Below, one piece after another: positions 35,902-48,442 of a stretch of DNA of 64,000 nucleotides (the stretch's first letter is position 1; every line of letters begins with the position of its first letter). This DNA comes from Demequina sp. TMPB413 (lineage in GTDB: Bacteria; Actinomycetota; Actinomycetes; Actinomycetales; Demequinaceae): the NCBI RefSeq assembly GCF_020447105.2, contig NZ_CP096184.1, forward strand, positions 248,001 to 312,000, read 5' to 3'. Both the position numbers and the translations under genes were made by a program. The notes below the pieces were generated by a model. That model was not told the origin of the DNA. It did not search any database and saw nothing but the letters and a program-made list of their open reading frames with translations.

Positions 35902-36885
35902 ATGAACGAGGCTCTCAGGATCGCCGTGGTGGGTGCTGGCGGCTGGGGAGCCCAGCACGCCCGCATCGTGTCACGGCGTCGAGACACCGAATTGGTGGGC
36001 ATCGTGGGGCGCGACCCCGACCGCACCGCCGCGCGCGCAGCGGCGTTCGACACGACGCCTTTCACCGACATTGACACGATGCTCGAGCAAGCGCGGCCGG
36101 ACCTCGTCACGGTGTGCCTGCCCAACGAGGCGCATTACGAGCCGACGCTTCACCTCCTCCAGCGCGGCGTCCCGCTGCTCGTGGAAAAGCCCCTGGTATT
36201 CGACATGAAAGAGGCCGACGCCCTGCTCGCCGAGGCCGAAAGCCAAGGCCTGTTCTTCGCGATCAATCTCAACCACCGCTACGCCGAACCGGTCAAGCGG
36301 GCCAAGGCGGCCATCGACGCCGGCGAACTGGGTGACGTCGTGTTCGCCACCTGGCGCTTCGGTGGCGAACCGAACTTTGGCACCAGCCCTCACGCCAACC
36401 TGATCGAGACCCAGGTGCACGGGCTCGACATGCTCGAGCACCTGTGCGGCCCCATCAAATCCGTCGCCGCGCAGATGACCGACATGACCCGCCCTGGCGT
36501 GTACACGACCCTTGCGGTGGCGCTGCAGTTTGCCTCCGGCGCGGTCGGGTCCCTCGTGGGCTCCTACGACTCGTCCTACGCCTACCCAGACGCCCACGTG
36601 GTGGAGGTCAACGGCACCAAGGGCAGGCTGATCATCGAGGACACGGTCAAGCGCCTGACGGTGTCGATGGCGGGCGACGAGACGCGGCGGGTCTGGGAGC
36701 CCGGCTACTTCAACGACGAGGCCCGCACCTTCGAGTACACCTTTGACAGGCACTTCGACGCCGTGTTGGCGGCCTTCCGGGCGGGCGAGCAGCCGCCCGT
36801 TCACGCGAGGGAGGGACGACGCGCGCTCGAGTTGGCGATGGCGATCATCCGGTCGTTCGAGGAAGGTGTGCGGGTCGAGGTCTAG
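35902..36885 (+). CDS. Gfo/Idh/MocA-family oxidoreductase
   Basis: A 327-residue NAD(P)-dependent dehydrogenase with the Rossmann start RIAVVGAGGWGAQHARIV, the EKP motif (LLVEKPLVFD, about residue 95) that carries the catalytic Lys, and a C-terminal beta-sheet domain (HGLDMLEHLCGP). The substrate, probably a sugar or polyol, is unknown. The ATG at 35902 has GGAGG 9 bases upstream. It sits between rsgA and aroA, not a usual part of that gene order, so it looks like a separate insertion. Confidence 0.9.
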   Translation: MNEALRIAVVGAGGWGAQHARIVSRRRDTELVGIVGRDPDRTAARAAAFDTTPFTDIDTMLEQARPDLVTVCLPNEAHYEPTLHLLQRGVPLLVEKPLVFDMKEADALLAEAESQGLFFAINLNHRYAEPVKRAKAAIDAGELGDVVFATWRFGGEPNFGTSPHANLIETQVHGLDMLEHLCGPIKSVAAQMTDMTRPGVYTTLAVALQFASGAVGSLVGSYDSSYAYPDAHVVEVNGTKGRLIIEDTVKRLTVSMAGDETRRVWEPGYFNDEARTFEYTFDRHFDAVLAAFRAGEQPPVHAREGRRALELAMAIIRSFEEGVRVEV

Positions 36886-36898
36886 CCGGCGCCGTCTG

Positions 36899-36982
36899 CG
36901 GGGTGGCTGTGGCCGACGGCGGGGTGGCTATGGCCGCCGGCGGGGTGGTTGTGGCTGCCGACGGGGTGGCTGTAGCCGGCGG
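36899..36982. repeat. Four tandem 21-bp repeats downstream of the oxidoreductase
   Basis: Units at 36899, 36920, 36941 and 36962 share the pattern CGGGGTGGCTGTGGCCGACGG with few changes. They lie between the convergent stops of the oxidoreductase gene and aroA. On the minus strand one frame reads a His-rich heptad (GGHSHPA), but no gene is convincing there. Confidence 0.85.
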
Positions 36983-37033
36983 CTCGGGAACGGGCAGGGG
37001 CAGGTGCCGGTGAGGTGCAGGGCGGTGCGCCGC

Positions 37034-38371
37034 CTAGGAACGGCCCAGCATGCGCGACCACAACTGCGGGAAGTCCGGCATGGTCTTCGCGGTGGTCCCC
37101 ACATTGATAACCCTCGTACCAGGGACAACAAGCCCTACGATGGCCGCGAAGGTCGCCATCCGGTGGTCGTGATAGGTCTCCATGACCGCCGGTTTCAGCC
37201 CGGAATCTGGCGCCCCGTCGAACGTCAGCGACTCCTCGCCGGCGACGCAGCGACCGCCCATGCGTTCCACCTCGGTGGCAATCGCGGCAAGCCTGTCGGT
37301 CTCGTGGCCGCGCAAATGCCCGATGCCGGAAAGCACCGACGGCCCCGAAGCGATCGCGCACAGCGCCGCGATCGTGGGCGTGATCTCGCCAGCAGGGGAG
37401 AGGTCCGCCTCGATGCCGCGCACCTCGCCGGTCCCTGTCACCGTCATCACGTCACCCTCGAGCGTGCACGTGGCGCCCATGCGCGTCAGGAGCTCGGGGT
37501 AGAAAGCGCCCGGTTGAGTCGTCTCGGCCGGCCACCCAGGGATGCGCACGGTGCCGCCAACGGCCAGCGCCGCCGCCATGAACGGACCGGCGTTGGAAAG
37601 GTCGGGTTCCACGCGCACGTCACCAAGCTGGAGCGCGCCGGGGTGAACCACCCATGTGCGCTCGTCCGGCTGGTCAACGCGCACGCCGGCGGCACGCAGC
37701 GTCTCGCACGTCATGTCGATGTGCGGCAGGCTCGGGAGCACCTCGCCCACGTGGCGCACCGTGAGGCCGCCGGGAAGCCTGGGGGCGACCAACAACAACG
37801 CGGTCACAAACTGGGACGACGCCGAGGCGTCCAGGTCGACGGCGTCGGGGACCGACGTCGGCGGGGTGACGGAAAAGGGCAAGGTGCCACGGCCGTTGTC
37901 GTCGACGACCGCGCCAAGGGCACGCAGCGCCTCAATGAGCGGTCCCATGGGGCGCACGCGCGCCCCCGCGTCTCCGTCGAAGGAAACTGGCCTGGTATCA
38001 CCAGCAATACCCGCTAAGAGGACGAGAGGCGGCACAAACCTCATGACCGTCCCCGCGAGACCGCAATCGATGTGCGCGCCGCCGCCCAGCGGTCCGGGCG
38101 TCACCTTCCACGCGTCGGCGCCCGTCTCCACCGATACGCCCAGCGAACGCAACGCGTCGATCATGAGCGCCGAATCGCGCGAGACAAGGCCGCCGCGCAT
38201 CGTCACAGGGGCGTCGGCAAGCGCGGCGAGCACCAAGAATCGGTTGGTGAGCGACTTCGACCCAGGCACCTCGACCGTCGCGTCCAAGGGCGCGTCGCCT
38301 AAGCGAACAGAGTGCGCAGGCGCGTCCCACACCTCGCCTGGGCCGACGCCCTGGCGCAGAGATCCCGTCAC
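37034..38371 (-). CDS. aroA: 3-phosphoshikimate 1-carboxyvinyltransferase (EPSP synthase)
   Basis: A 445-residue enzyme of the shikimate pathway joining shikimate 3-phosphate and PEP. The family landmarks are present: VEVPGSKSLTNRFLVLAAL near the N-terminus, GLAGTVMRFVPP, DASASSQFVTALLL, LSPAGEITPTIAALCAIA and ETYHDHRMATFAAIVGL. Start is GTG at 38371, overlapping the DoxX stop as GTGA, so the two genes are coupled. Conservation of aroA beside sigR/rsrA and rsgA is typical of Actinobacteria. Confidence 0.96.
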   Translation of the reverse strand: MTGSLRQGVGPGEVWDAPAHSVRLGDAPLDATVEVPGSKSLTNRFLVLAALADAPVTMRGGLVSRDSALMIDALRSLGVSVETGADAWKVTPGPLGGGAHIDCGLAGTVMRFVPPLVLLAGIAGDTRPVSFDGDAGARVRPMGPLIEALRALGAVVDDNGRGTLPFSVTPPTSVPDAVDLDASASSQFVTALLLVAPRLPGGLTVRHVGEVLPSLPHIDMTCETLRAAGVRVDQPDERTWVVHPGALQLGDVRVEPDLSNAGPFMAAALAVGGTVRIPGWPAETTQPGAFYPELLTRMGATCTLEGDVMTVTGTGEVRGIEADLSPAGEITPTIAALCAIASGPSVLSGIGHLRGHETDRLAAIATEVERMGGRCVAGEESLTFDGAPDSGLKPAVMETYHDHRMATFAAIVGLVVPGTRVINVGTTAKTMPDFPQLWSRMLGRS

Positions 38372-38853
38372 TTGCGCTTACGTTCGGCCTTGGCCTTCTC
38401 GGCGGCCTTCTCCGCCTTGGCCTTCGCCTTGGCCTTGTTCGCCTTCTTGCGCTTCATGTGGCCGGCGCTGTGGCCGGCCGTCGCTGCAAGCATTGCTCCG
38501 CCGAGGAGCGAGAGGTTCTTGAGGAACTGGTCAAGGGCGGCGTCGCGCTCCTCGCCCTCTGGCAACCGCCAGAACGGCGCCCCTGTGGCCGCCGTGACCG
38601 CCGCGAGGCCAGTGAGAGCCACTCCTGCTGTGCGAGGGCTCCGAGAGAGGGCCAGAACGGCCGCTGTGGCCGCCGTAGCGCCGCTGTGCACCCTCACGAG
38701 CGTCTCGAGCGGAACATCAATCCCAGCGTCTTTCAGGAGCGGCCCGACAACGGGCTCGGCGACGGCCGCGCGCTCTTGCGGCTCGAGGGCGTCACGCACC
38801 CCGCCATAGATGAACCACGAGGCCAACAGTGGACGAGCTAGTGAACGCATCAT
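38368..38853 (-). CDS. DoxX-family membrane protein
   Basis: About 161 residues with four predicted membrane helices ([58 protein letters not shown]), the DoxX layout, and a very Lys/Ala-rich tail ([20 protein letters not shown]). DoxX proteins are linked to thiol and redox stress in mycobacteria (with SodA and SseA). It is divergent from sigR across a region holding a SigR-type promoter. The start could be 38853 or 38850; GGGAGG precedes both. Confidence 0.82.
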   Translation of the reverse strand: MMRSLARPLLASWFIYGGVRDALEPQERAAVAEPVVGPLLKDAGIDVPLETLVRVHSGATAATAAVLALSRSPRTAGVALTGLAAVTAATGAPFWRLPEGEERDAALDQFLKNLSLLGGAMLAATAGHSAGHMKRKKANKAKAKAKAEKAAEKAKAERKRK

Positions 38854-38894
38854 GCCTCCCAGACTACCCATGCGCGGCAGAACTCACACGGCGA

Positions 38895-38920
38895 GGAATG
38901 GGGACGCGTCATCTGACGTT
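38895..38920 (+). promoter_or_regulatory. SigR/SigH-type promoter upstream of sigR
   Basis: GGAAT (38895-38899) and GTT (38918-38920) are separated by 18 bases, matching the known SigR/SigH consensus. It would start transcription near 38926-38930, which coincides with an in-frame ATG (38930) that would give a 33-residue longer SigR. Confidence 0.7.
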
Positions 38921-39028
38921 CTGGGAGGTATGACGCTGCTGGCAGAGAGGACGACGACGCACAGGGCTCGAGGCTTTGTACGCCGTCCAATCCCTGCGAG
39001 GCTCGGCCTACAGGTAGGCTCAGCGGCG

Positions 39029-39607
39029 ATGACCACGAACACTGACAGTTTCGACTTCGAAACCGATGCCCTGTCCTTCATGGACCAGTTGTATGCCGCC
39101 GCGCTCAGAATGACGCGAAATGGCGCCGACGCTGAGGACCTGGTGCAGGAGACGTACGCCAAGGCCTTTGCCGCGCAAGACAAGTTCACGCCTGGTACGA
39201 ACCTCAAGGCGTGGCTGTACCGCATCCAGACCAACGCGTTCATCAACACGTATCGCAAAAAGCAGCGCGAACCTAAGCGCACGGACGCCGACACGGTCGA
39301 GGATTGGCAGTTGGCCGCTGCGGCTACCCATCAGTCGTCAGGGCTGGCGTCGGCGGAGCAGATCGCGCTCGACGGCATCGGCGATGACGACGTCCGCAAC
39401 GCGCTTGCGGAACTCTCGGACGACTTCCGCATGGCGGTGTATCTGAGCGACGTCGAGGGCTTCGCCTACAAGGAAATCGCGGAGATCATGGATACGCCGG
39501 TGGGCACCGTGATGTCGCGGTTGCACCGTGGGCGTCGGCTTCTCCGCGAGAAGCTCAGGGACTATGCCGCGGAACGCGGAATCTACGACTCTAAAGCGGA
39601 GTTGTGA
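39029..39607 (+). CDS. sigR: ECF sigma factor of the SigR/SigH thiol-stress type
   Basis: A 192-residue ECF sigma factor: region 2 ([31 protein letters not shown]) binds -10 elements and region 4 ([41 protein letters not shown]) binds -35 elements. It closely fits S. coelicolor SigR and M. tuberculosis SigH, which respond to disulfide stress under the control of RsrA/RshA. The rsrA-like gene follows directly. The ATG at 39029 gives the standard length; an in-frame ATG at 38930 could give a longer isoform, as described for SigR in Streptomyces. The factor probably drives its own promoter at 38895. Confidence 0.95.
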   Translation: MTTNTDSFDFETDALSFMDQLYAAALRMTRNGADAEDLVQETYAKAFAAQDKFTPGTNLKAWLYRIQTNAFINTYRKKQREPKRTDADTVEDWQLAAAATHQSSGLASAEQIALDGIGDDDVRNALAELSDDFRMAVYLSDVEGFAYKEIAEIMDTPVGTVMSRLHRGRRLLREKLRDYAAERGIYDSKAEL

Positions 39608-39678
39608 CGCTATGACTATTCAGCAGAAGACCCTGACGCGAGGGTGCGTCTATGGTCCTTCCGTGAGGGAGGTGGACC

Positions 39679-39924
39679 GTGCCTAAGCGGCAGTGTCAAG
39701 AAGCCCTGGACAGGCTGTTCGAGTTTATCGACGGCGAGATGAGCGACGAGGAGTTGCTGCGCATTGGCGCGCACCTCAAGGAGTGCCCTCCCTGCGAGGC
39801 GGAGCAGAAGATTAATGAGCGGATCCGCTTGCTGGTCTCTCAGGCGCATGGCGACAAGGCGCCTCATCAGTTGCGCGAACGCGTCCTCAGCACCATTCAG
39901 ATGGCCCGCGAAGAGGGCCACTAG
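39679..39924 (+). CDS. rsrA: Zinc-dependent anti-sigma factor RsrA
   Basis: An 81-residue ZAS-family anti-sigma factor with the motif HLKECPPCEAE (His31 and Cys35/Cys38) plus an earlier Cys6, the zinc ligand set that senses disulfide stress. In the reduced, zinc-bound state it holds SigR; oxidation releases it. Start is GTG at 39679 with GAGGTGG upstream. It is 71 bases behind sigR, probably in one transcript. Confidence 0.93.
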   Translation: MPKRQCQEALDRLFEFIDGEMSDEELLRIGAHLKECPPCEAEQKINERIRLLVSQAHGDKAPHQLRERVLSTIQMAREEGH

Positions 39925-39964
39925 CAGGACTTTTGCGGTTGCGCCCGCGTGTGCGCACCACGAA

Positions 39965-39994
39965 CAAAGCCCGCGTCGATTGACGCGGGCTTTG
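39965..39994. terminator. Bidirectional hairpin terminator between rsrA and bL37
   Basis: A perfect 13-bp stem (CAAAGCCCGCGTC / GACGCGGGCTTTG) with a GATT loop between two convergent genes. The AAAG/CTTT ends give short U-runs on both strands. Confidence 0.9.
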
Positions 39995-40024
39995 TCATCT
40001 CAGGGCCCTGTGGCCCCGCACGAA

Positions 40025-40099
40025 TTAAGCGTTGGGACGCTTGCCGTGGTTGGCGCCGGACTTGGCGCGCGTCTTGCGCTTGCGACCGCGCTTGCTCAT
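40025..40099 (-). CDS. 50S ribosomal protein bL37
   Basis: A 24-residue, very basic open frame (begins MSKRGRKRKTRAKSG and ends ANHGKRPNA). It matches the actinobacterial ribosomal protein bL37, described structurally in mycobacterial 50S subunits. The ATG has AAGGAG 7 bases upstream and the stop faces the terminator at 39965. It is easily missed by gene callers. Confidence 0.9.
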   Translation of the reverse strand: MSKRGRKRKTRAKSGANHGKRPNA

Positions 40100-40352
40100 G
40101 GTGACTCCTTGGGGTTCGTTCGAGCGACCCTCCATCATTCCACATCGGCGGCCAAAGCACATCGCCCGCCTTGGTGGGGGCGCGGGAGAGCGGCGCGGCC
40201 GGGCGCTGAACTGCGGACCACCTGGCGTTGAGCTGGGGGCCTCCGGGCGGCGGGGAGCGGCGCGGCCGGGCTCTATCGGGCAGCGTCACCGCGCATCGGC
40301 GCGACGCGTTAGCCTTCTCAAGTCAAGGTGCCGTGATGCCGATGGAGCAACC

Positions 40353-41441
40353 GTGAGCGACCAGCCCGTTTCCGTCATTCCCCTTCTGCACGCCCTCGCG
40401 TCGACGGGGGGTTCAGACCTTCACTGCAAGGTGGGCTCCGCGCCGCGCATTCGCGTCGATGGCAGGCTGCGCAAGCTGCAGGTGCCTCCGCTGAAGGCAG
40501 AGGACACGCGCAACATGGTGGCCCAGGTGCTCCCTGAGGACCTGGTCGCACAGTTCCGCGACATCCATGAGGCCGACTTCGCCTTCTCGCTTTCAGGGGT
40601 GGGCAGGTTCCGTGTCAACGCCTACGTGGCGCGCGGCACCGACTGCCTCGTGTTCAGGCGAGTGGCAGTGGGCGCACAGCCCATGGACGAACTGGGAATT
40701 CCTGCGGTGGTCTCCGATCTCGCGCTCGAGCCGCGGGGCCTGGTGCTCGTGACCGGGCCTACCGGATCGGGAAAGACCACCACCCTCGCCTCGATGGTCG
40801 ATTTGATCAACACCTACCGCGAGGTCAACATCATCACGATCGAAGACCCGATCGAGGTGCTGCACACCGACAAAAAGGCGATCATCAGCCAGCGTGAGGT
40901 GCGCTCCGACACGCTCGACTTCATGAACGCTCTGCGCGGCGCCATGCGTCAGGACCCTGACGTCATCCTCGTGGGCGAGATGCGCGACATCGAGACGGTG
41001 CGCGCCGCCCTGTCTGCCGCAGAGACTGGCCACTTGGTGCTCGCAACCCTGCACACAGTTGACGCTCAAGACACGATCAACCGCATCGTGGACTTCTTCA
41101 CGCCTCACGAGCAGGGCCAGGTGCGCGCCACGCTGTCCCAAACCCTGCGTGGGATCATCTCGCAGCGCCTGGTGCGGCGCGCGGACGGCACAGGTCGCGC
41201 GCTCGTTGCCGAGGTCATGATCAACAACGGACGCATCGCCGAGGCGATCGTCGACCCGTCCGAGCAGCCGCCCATCCTCGACCTCATTTCCGAAGGCGAG
41301 TACTACAAGATGCAGACCTTCGACCAGCACCTGTTCCAGCTGGTCACCGCGGGCGACGTCACGTACGAAGACGCGCTCGCGATCGCCTCGCGGCCCCACG
41401 ACTTCACCGTCACGCTGCGCGGCTCCGGCTTCGCCGTCTAG
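40353..41441 (+). CDS. pilT: PilT-like type IV pilus retraction ATPase
   Basis: A 362-residue secretion ATPase: N-terminal PAS-like domain (ASTGGSDLHCKVGSAPRIRVDG), Walker A GPTGSGKTTTLASM (about residue 135), Asp box IITIEDPIEVLH, Walker B DVILVGEMRD and His box LATLHTVDAQDTINR. PilT hexamers retract type IVa pili. No pilB, pilC or pilin gene is in the window. The start is GTG at 40353 after GATGGAG; the longer upstream frame is GC-rich and not PilT-like. Confidence 0.93.
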   Translation: MSDQPVSVIPLLHALASTGGSDLHCKVGSAPRIRVDGRLRKLQVPPLKAEDTRNMVAQVLPEDLVAQFRDIHEADFAFSLSGVGRFRVNAYVARGTDCLVFRRVAVGAQPMDELGIPAVVSDLALEPRGLVLVTGPTGSGKTTTLASMVDLINTYREVNIITIEDPIEVLHTDKKAIISQREVRSDTLDFMNALRGAMRQDPDVILVGEMRDIETVRAALSAAETGHLVLATLHTVDAQDTINRIVDFFTPHEQGQVRATLSQTLRGIISQRLVRRADGTGRALVAEVMINNGRIAEAIVDPSEQPPILDLISEGEYYKMQTFDQHLFQLVTAGDVTYEDALAIASRPHDFTVTLRGSGFAV

Positions 41442-41489
41442 ATAGCTGGTCTGCGCGCCTCGCGCGGCCTGCGGCCGTTCCGCGCCAAA

Positions 41490-41565
41490 AACTCACTACC
41501 GCACCGACGTGGGGCGACGTCGCCGCGCCTGAGGGCCAGCGAGCGCGTTCGTTGCGTAGTGAGTT
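41490..41565. repeat. Spaced inverted repeat downstream of pilT
   Basis: AACTCACTAC (41490-41499) and its complement GTAGTGAGTT (41556-41565) are 56 bases apart, with further imperfect pairing outward (CGCGCC / GGCGGCGCG). It could form a long stem at the 3' end of pilT or be a small mobile or palindromic element. Confidence 0.5.
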
Positions 41566-41653
41566 CTGGCGGCGCGCGGGACGCGGGGCGGTGCGTGTGC
41601 GCTGCGCGGGACCGGGAGCGGCACTGTTGCACTGCGCTCGCTTGCCTCAAACG

Positions 41654-41721
41654 GGTAATTACCTGGCTTTTGCTGCCAAAGAAGCAGTCAAGTAGCAGAA
41701 CAGTAGGTAGTAAGTAGCAGA
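41654..41721. promoter_or_regulatory. Operator-like repeats before the MazF-type operon
   Basis: The palindrome GGTAATTACC (41654-41663) is followed by two direct copies of AAGTAGCAGA (41690 and 41712) ending 12 bases before the antitoxin ATG. Ribbon-helix-helix antitoxins usually bind such short repeats to repress their operon. Confidence 0.5.
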
Positions 41722-41732
41722 GTGGTAGCATC

Positions 41733-41942
41733 ATGCTCGTGAAGCTCAGCATCAGCTTGACCGACGATGACGTCGCCTTGATCGATCAGTTCGCGGCCGC
41801 AGGTGACTACCCTTCCCGCTCCGCAGTCATTCAGCACGCGCTCGCCAGGCTCCGCGCCCAGGGCCTCCACGGCGACTACGCCGACGCCTGGACGGAGTTC
41901 TCGGATGGCGGCGACGCAGGCCGCTGGGAGGCGTCGTCCTGA
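41733..41942 (+). CDS. Ribbon-helix-helix antitoxin
   Basis: A 69-residue protein: N-terminal beta strand and two helices of the ribbon-helix-helix fold (VKLSISLTDDDVALIDQFAAAG, then SRSAVIQHALARL), with an acidic tail that would wrap the toxin (WTEFSDGGDAGRWE). Its stop overlaps the toxin start by one base (TGATG). It neutralises the MazF-like toxin and probably represses the operon. Confidence 0.88.
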   Translation: MLVKLSISLTDDDVALIDQFAAAGDYPSRSAVIQHALARLRAQGLHGDYADAWTEFSDGGDAGRWEASS

Positions 41943-42307
41943 TGAGGCGCGGCGAGATCAGGTGGGTAGCGCTCGATGCCGGCGCCGACGCGGAGGCACG
42001 TTCGCGCGCTCAGCGCCCCGCGGTGATCGTCTCTAACGACGGCGCCAACACGGCGGCCGCACGGCGCGGTTCTGGAGCTGTCACTGTGGTGCCCTTGACC
42101 ACGTCCGACGCGCCCGCGAAGCCCTTCCAGGTAGCACTGGCCGCCGGCGTCGGCGGTCTGCCCAGGGCAGCCAAAGCCATGGCCGAGCAAGTGCGCACCG
42201 TCTCTGCGGGACGCGTCGGCCCGAGCATCGGCATGCTGTCGCTGAGCGACGTAGCCAAGATCGATGACGCCTTGCGGCTACACCTCGGCCTCGATCGCGG
42301 GCGTTAG
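41942..42307 (+). CDS. MazF/PemK-family toxin
   Basis: A 121-residue protein with the MazF opening MRRGEIRWVAL, the RPAVIVSND strand and a beta-barrel body (VTVVPLTTS; QVRTVSAGRVG). MazF toxins cut RNA at short single-stranded motifs; the recognised sequence cannot be predicted. The stop overlaps that of the convergent SGNH gene by 3 bases. Confidence 0.9.
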   Translation: MRRGEIRWVALDAGADAEARSRAQRPAVIVSNDGANTAAARRGSGAVTVVPLTTSDAPAKPFQVALAAGVGGLPRAAKAMAEQVRTVSAGRVGPSIGMLSLSDVAKIDDALRLHLGLDRGR

Positions 42308-42902
42308 ACCGCTGGCTGCTCGACTCCGAGCCAGTCGTGCCATGCGGAGTGCAGCACCAGCCACGCCATGAGACCGTAGCCAGCCTGGTGCGGTAGCGCC
42401 TCGTCACCCGTGGCCATGTCGGAAACCCACTGTTCGTGGCGCGCGAGCGGCCCGAACATATCCACGTAGGGCACGCCCCTGCGCGCAGCAGACTCCTCGC
42501 ACAAGGCGGAAAGCTCGGCAATGGACTGTTGATCCTCCGCGCGACCTGGAGGAGGCCCTGCAAGCATCATGCGAAAGCCGAGCGCCTTGGCACGATCCAG
42601 GGTGTTCGCGATGTTGAGGCGCGTCATCGTGGGGGACACCCCCCGGTGGACATCGTTGCGTCCAATCGCGAAGATCACGGCGTGCGGCGCCGCGCCAGGG
42701 ACCGGATCGCCGATGCGCCTAAGCGCCTCGTCATCCCAGCGCGCCGTGAGTTCGCCAGTGGTCTCGCCCGGTACCGCGAGGGTATGGAAGCGAAGCTCTG
42801 GAGCAAGGGGAAGAGTGCGCGCAGCAACGCGCCCTGTCCACCCAAGTGCCTTGGGGTCTCCATGACCCGCGGTGAGCTCGTCGCCCACAAAAAAGACGTG
42901 TG

Positions 42903-42906
<4 letters not shown>
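42304..42906 (-). CDS. SGNH/GDSL-family hydrolase
   Basis: A 200-residue esterase-like protein. Block I is GDELTAGHG, with the nucleophile position written GDE-L rather than GDS-L, so the catalytic Ser is not in its usual place. Block III is GRND (IGRNDVHRG), and the last block lies near the C-terminus (LPHQAGYG). The Glu for Ser change makes classical activity doubtful. Start is GTG at 42906, overlapping the kgd stop as GTGA, so it is coupled to kgd. Confidence 0.82.
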
Positions 42907-46880
<3,974 letters not shown>

Positions 46881-47143
46881 TTTCTGACTTCGTCTGTTGA
46901 AATCAGGTATTACTCGACATCATCAACCCTAAACGACCGCAGGGGTCCCATCGTCGCTGACTTTGGGCAAATCGTTATGTGCGCCTCATCCGCCGCGCCG
47001 CCTCCGCCGCTCCACCGTTCCTCCGCCGCTCTTTTACCGCGCCACCTCCACCCGCCCGCGATCAGCGTTGCTCACCCCACGCGGCGGCACGGCGCGCTCG
47101 GTTATGCTGGTTCGACTATGGAGGGCGAAAGGCGCACCTACTC
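46881..47143. other. Divergent promoter region between kgd and the CNNM operon
   Basis: 263 bases without a supported gene. Near 46900-46980 it is AT-richer (TCAGGTATTACTCGACATCATC). A -10-like TATGCT (about 47104) lies 40 bases before the plus-strand start. The missing kgd N-terminal segment is not encoded here in any frame I can see. Confidence 0.5.
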
Positions 47144-48442
47144 GTGACTGCATGGCTCATGGTGGCGCTTGGCGCTGGCCTGACGATCGGGACGGCGCTA
47201 TTCGTCGCCGCCGAGTTCTCCTTTGTCGCGCTTGATCCTTCCCAGATCGACGGCGACTCCAAAGCGACGCGACGCGTCAGGAGAGCGTTGACGACGCTGT
47301 CGACGCAGTTGTCGGGCGCTCAAGTGGGGATCACCCTCACGACCGTGTTGCTCGGCTTCACCGCGCAGCCAGCACTCGCCGAGTTGCTCCAGGTTCCGTT
47401 TGAGGCGACGCCGTGGGTGCGTGCTGCCGCCGCGACCGTCGCCGCTGTCGTCGCCCTCATCGTCGTCAACGTGTTCTCCATGATCATCGGAGAACTGGTG
47501 CCAAAGAACGCCGCGATCGCGACCCCGTTGGCCACCGCCAAGGCCGTCGCCCCTTTCATGCTCGCCTTCACCGTCGTGCTGCGGCCGCTGATCGCCACGC
47601 TCAATGGCGCGGCCAACGCCGTGGTGCGGGGGCTGGGAATGGAGCCAAAGGAAGAGCTCGCTGGCGGCAGATCGCGCCAGGAACTCGCCGCGCTCGTGCG
47701 GCGCTCGGCGGAGGTGGGAACGCTCGCGCCGTCAACAGCGCTGCTCTTGACGAACACTCTCGAACTTGACGATCTCGCGGCCGATGACGTCATGACGGAT
47801 AGGACCAGAATGCATACCGTCGCCGTCACCGCGACGGCGGCCGACGTGTTGGCGCTCGCGCGTGGCACCGGCCACTCACGATTCCCGGTGATTCGGGACG
47901 GAGTGGACGACGTCGCCGGACTGGTCCACGTGCGTCAGGCGATTGCGGTGCCCGCGCACGAGCGCGACGGCACTGCCGTCAGCGAACTGATGGTGGATGC
48001 CCCCCGAGTGCCGGAGACTATGGCGCTCAGGCCGTTGCTGGGCGAGCTCAAGGACCTTGGCATGCAATGCGCCCTCGTGGTCGACGAGTACGGAGGAACA
48101 GCAGGCTTTGTCACGCTCGAGGACGTCGTCGAGGAGTTGGTGGGCGAGGTTGCCGATGAACACGACTCGCGCCGCTCCCAAGTGTTCCGCGCCGCGGGCG
48201 GTGCGTGGGTGCTGCCCGCAGTGTTGCGGCCCGACGAGGTAGGGGAGCTCACGGGGATCCCGCTGCCGAGTTCACACGTGTATGAGACCGTCGGCGGCCT
48301 CGTGATGGCGACCCTCGGTCGGTTGCCAGCAGTGGGCGATTACGTCGAGGTGGGCGACGTCCTGGTCACGGTGGAACGCATGGAGGGCAGAAGAATCGAC
48401 AGAGTGCGGGCGCTCATCATGCCAGGGACGCAGTCATCATGA
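47144..48442 (+). CDS. CNNM/CorC-type membrane protein with CBS domains (1)
   Basis: A 432-residue protein: CNNM (DUF21) domain with about four helices (VALGAGLTIGTALFVAAEF; QVGITLTTVLLGF; NVFSMIIGELVPKNAAI), a CBS pair (about 205-335; DVMTDRTRMHTV; ALVVDEYGGTAGFVTLEDVVEELVGEV) and a C-terminal CorC/HlyC domain (about 345-425). The family transports or senses Mg2+ and other divalent cations. I start at GTG 47144, which places the first helix at the N-terminus. It overlaps the next gene by ATGA. Confidence 0.9.
   Translation: MTAWLMVALGAGLTIGTALFVAAEFSFVALDPSQIDGDSKATRRVRRALTTLSTQLSGAQVGITLTTVLLGFTAQPALAELLQVPFEATPWVRAAAATVAAVVALIVVNVFSMIIGELVPKNAAIATPLATAKAVAPFMLAFTVVLRPLIATLNGAANAVVRGLGMEPKEELAGGRSRQELAALVRRSAEVGTLAPSTALLLTNTLELDDLAADDVMTDRTRMHTVAVTATAADVLALARGTGHSRFPVIRDGVDDVAGLVHVRQAIAVPAHERDGTAVSELMVDAPRVPETMALRPLLGELKDLGMQCALVVDEYGGTAGFVTLEDVVEELVGEVADEHDSRRSQVFRAAGGAWVLPAVLRPDEVGELTGIPLPSSHVYETVGGLVMATLGRLPAVGDYVEVGDVLVTVERMEGRRIDRVRALIMPGTQSS

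Noticed and set aside
36882-37361. Minus-strand frame with GGHSHPA repeats
   Set aside because: It overlaps aroA out of frame, and the His-rich part is only the 21-bp repeat; no start or Shine-Dalgarno.
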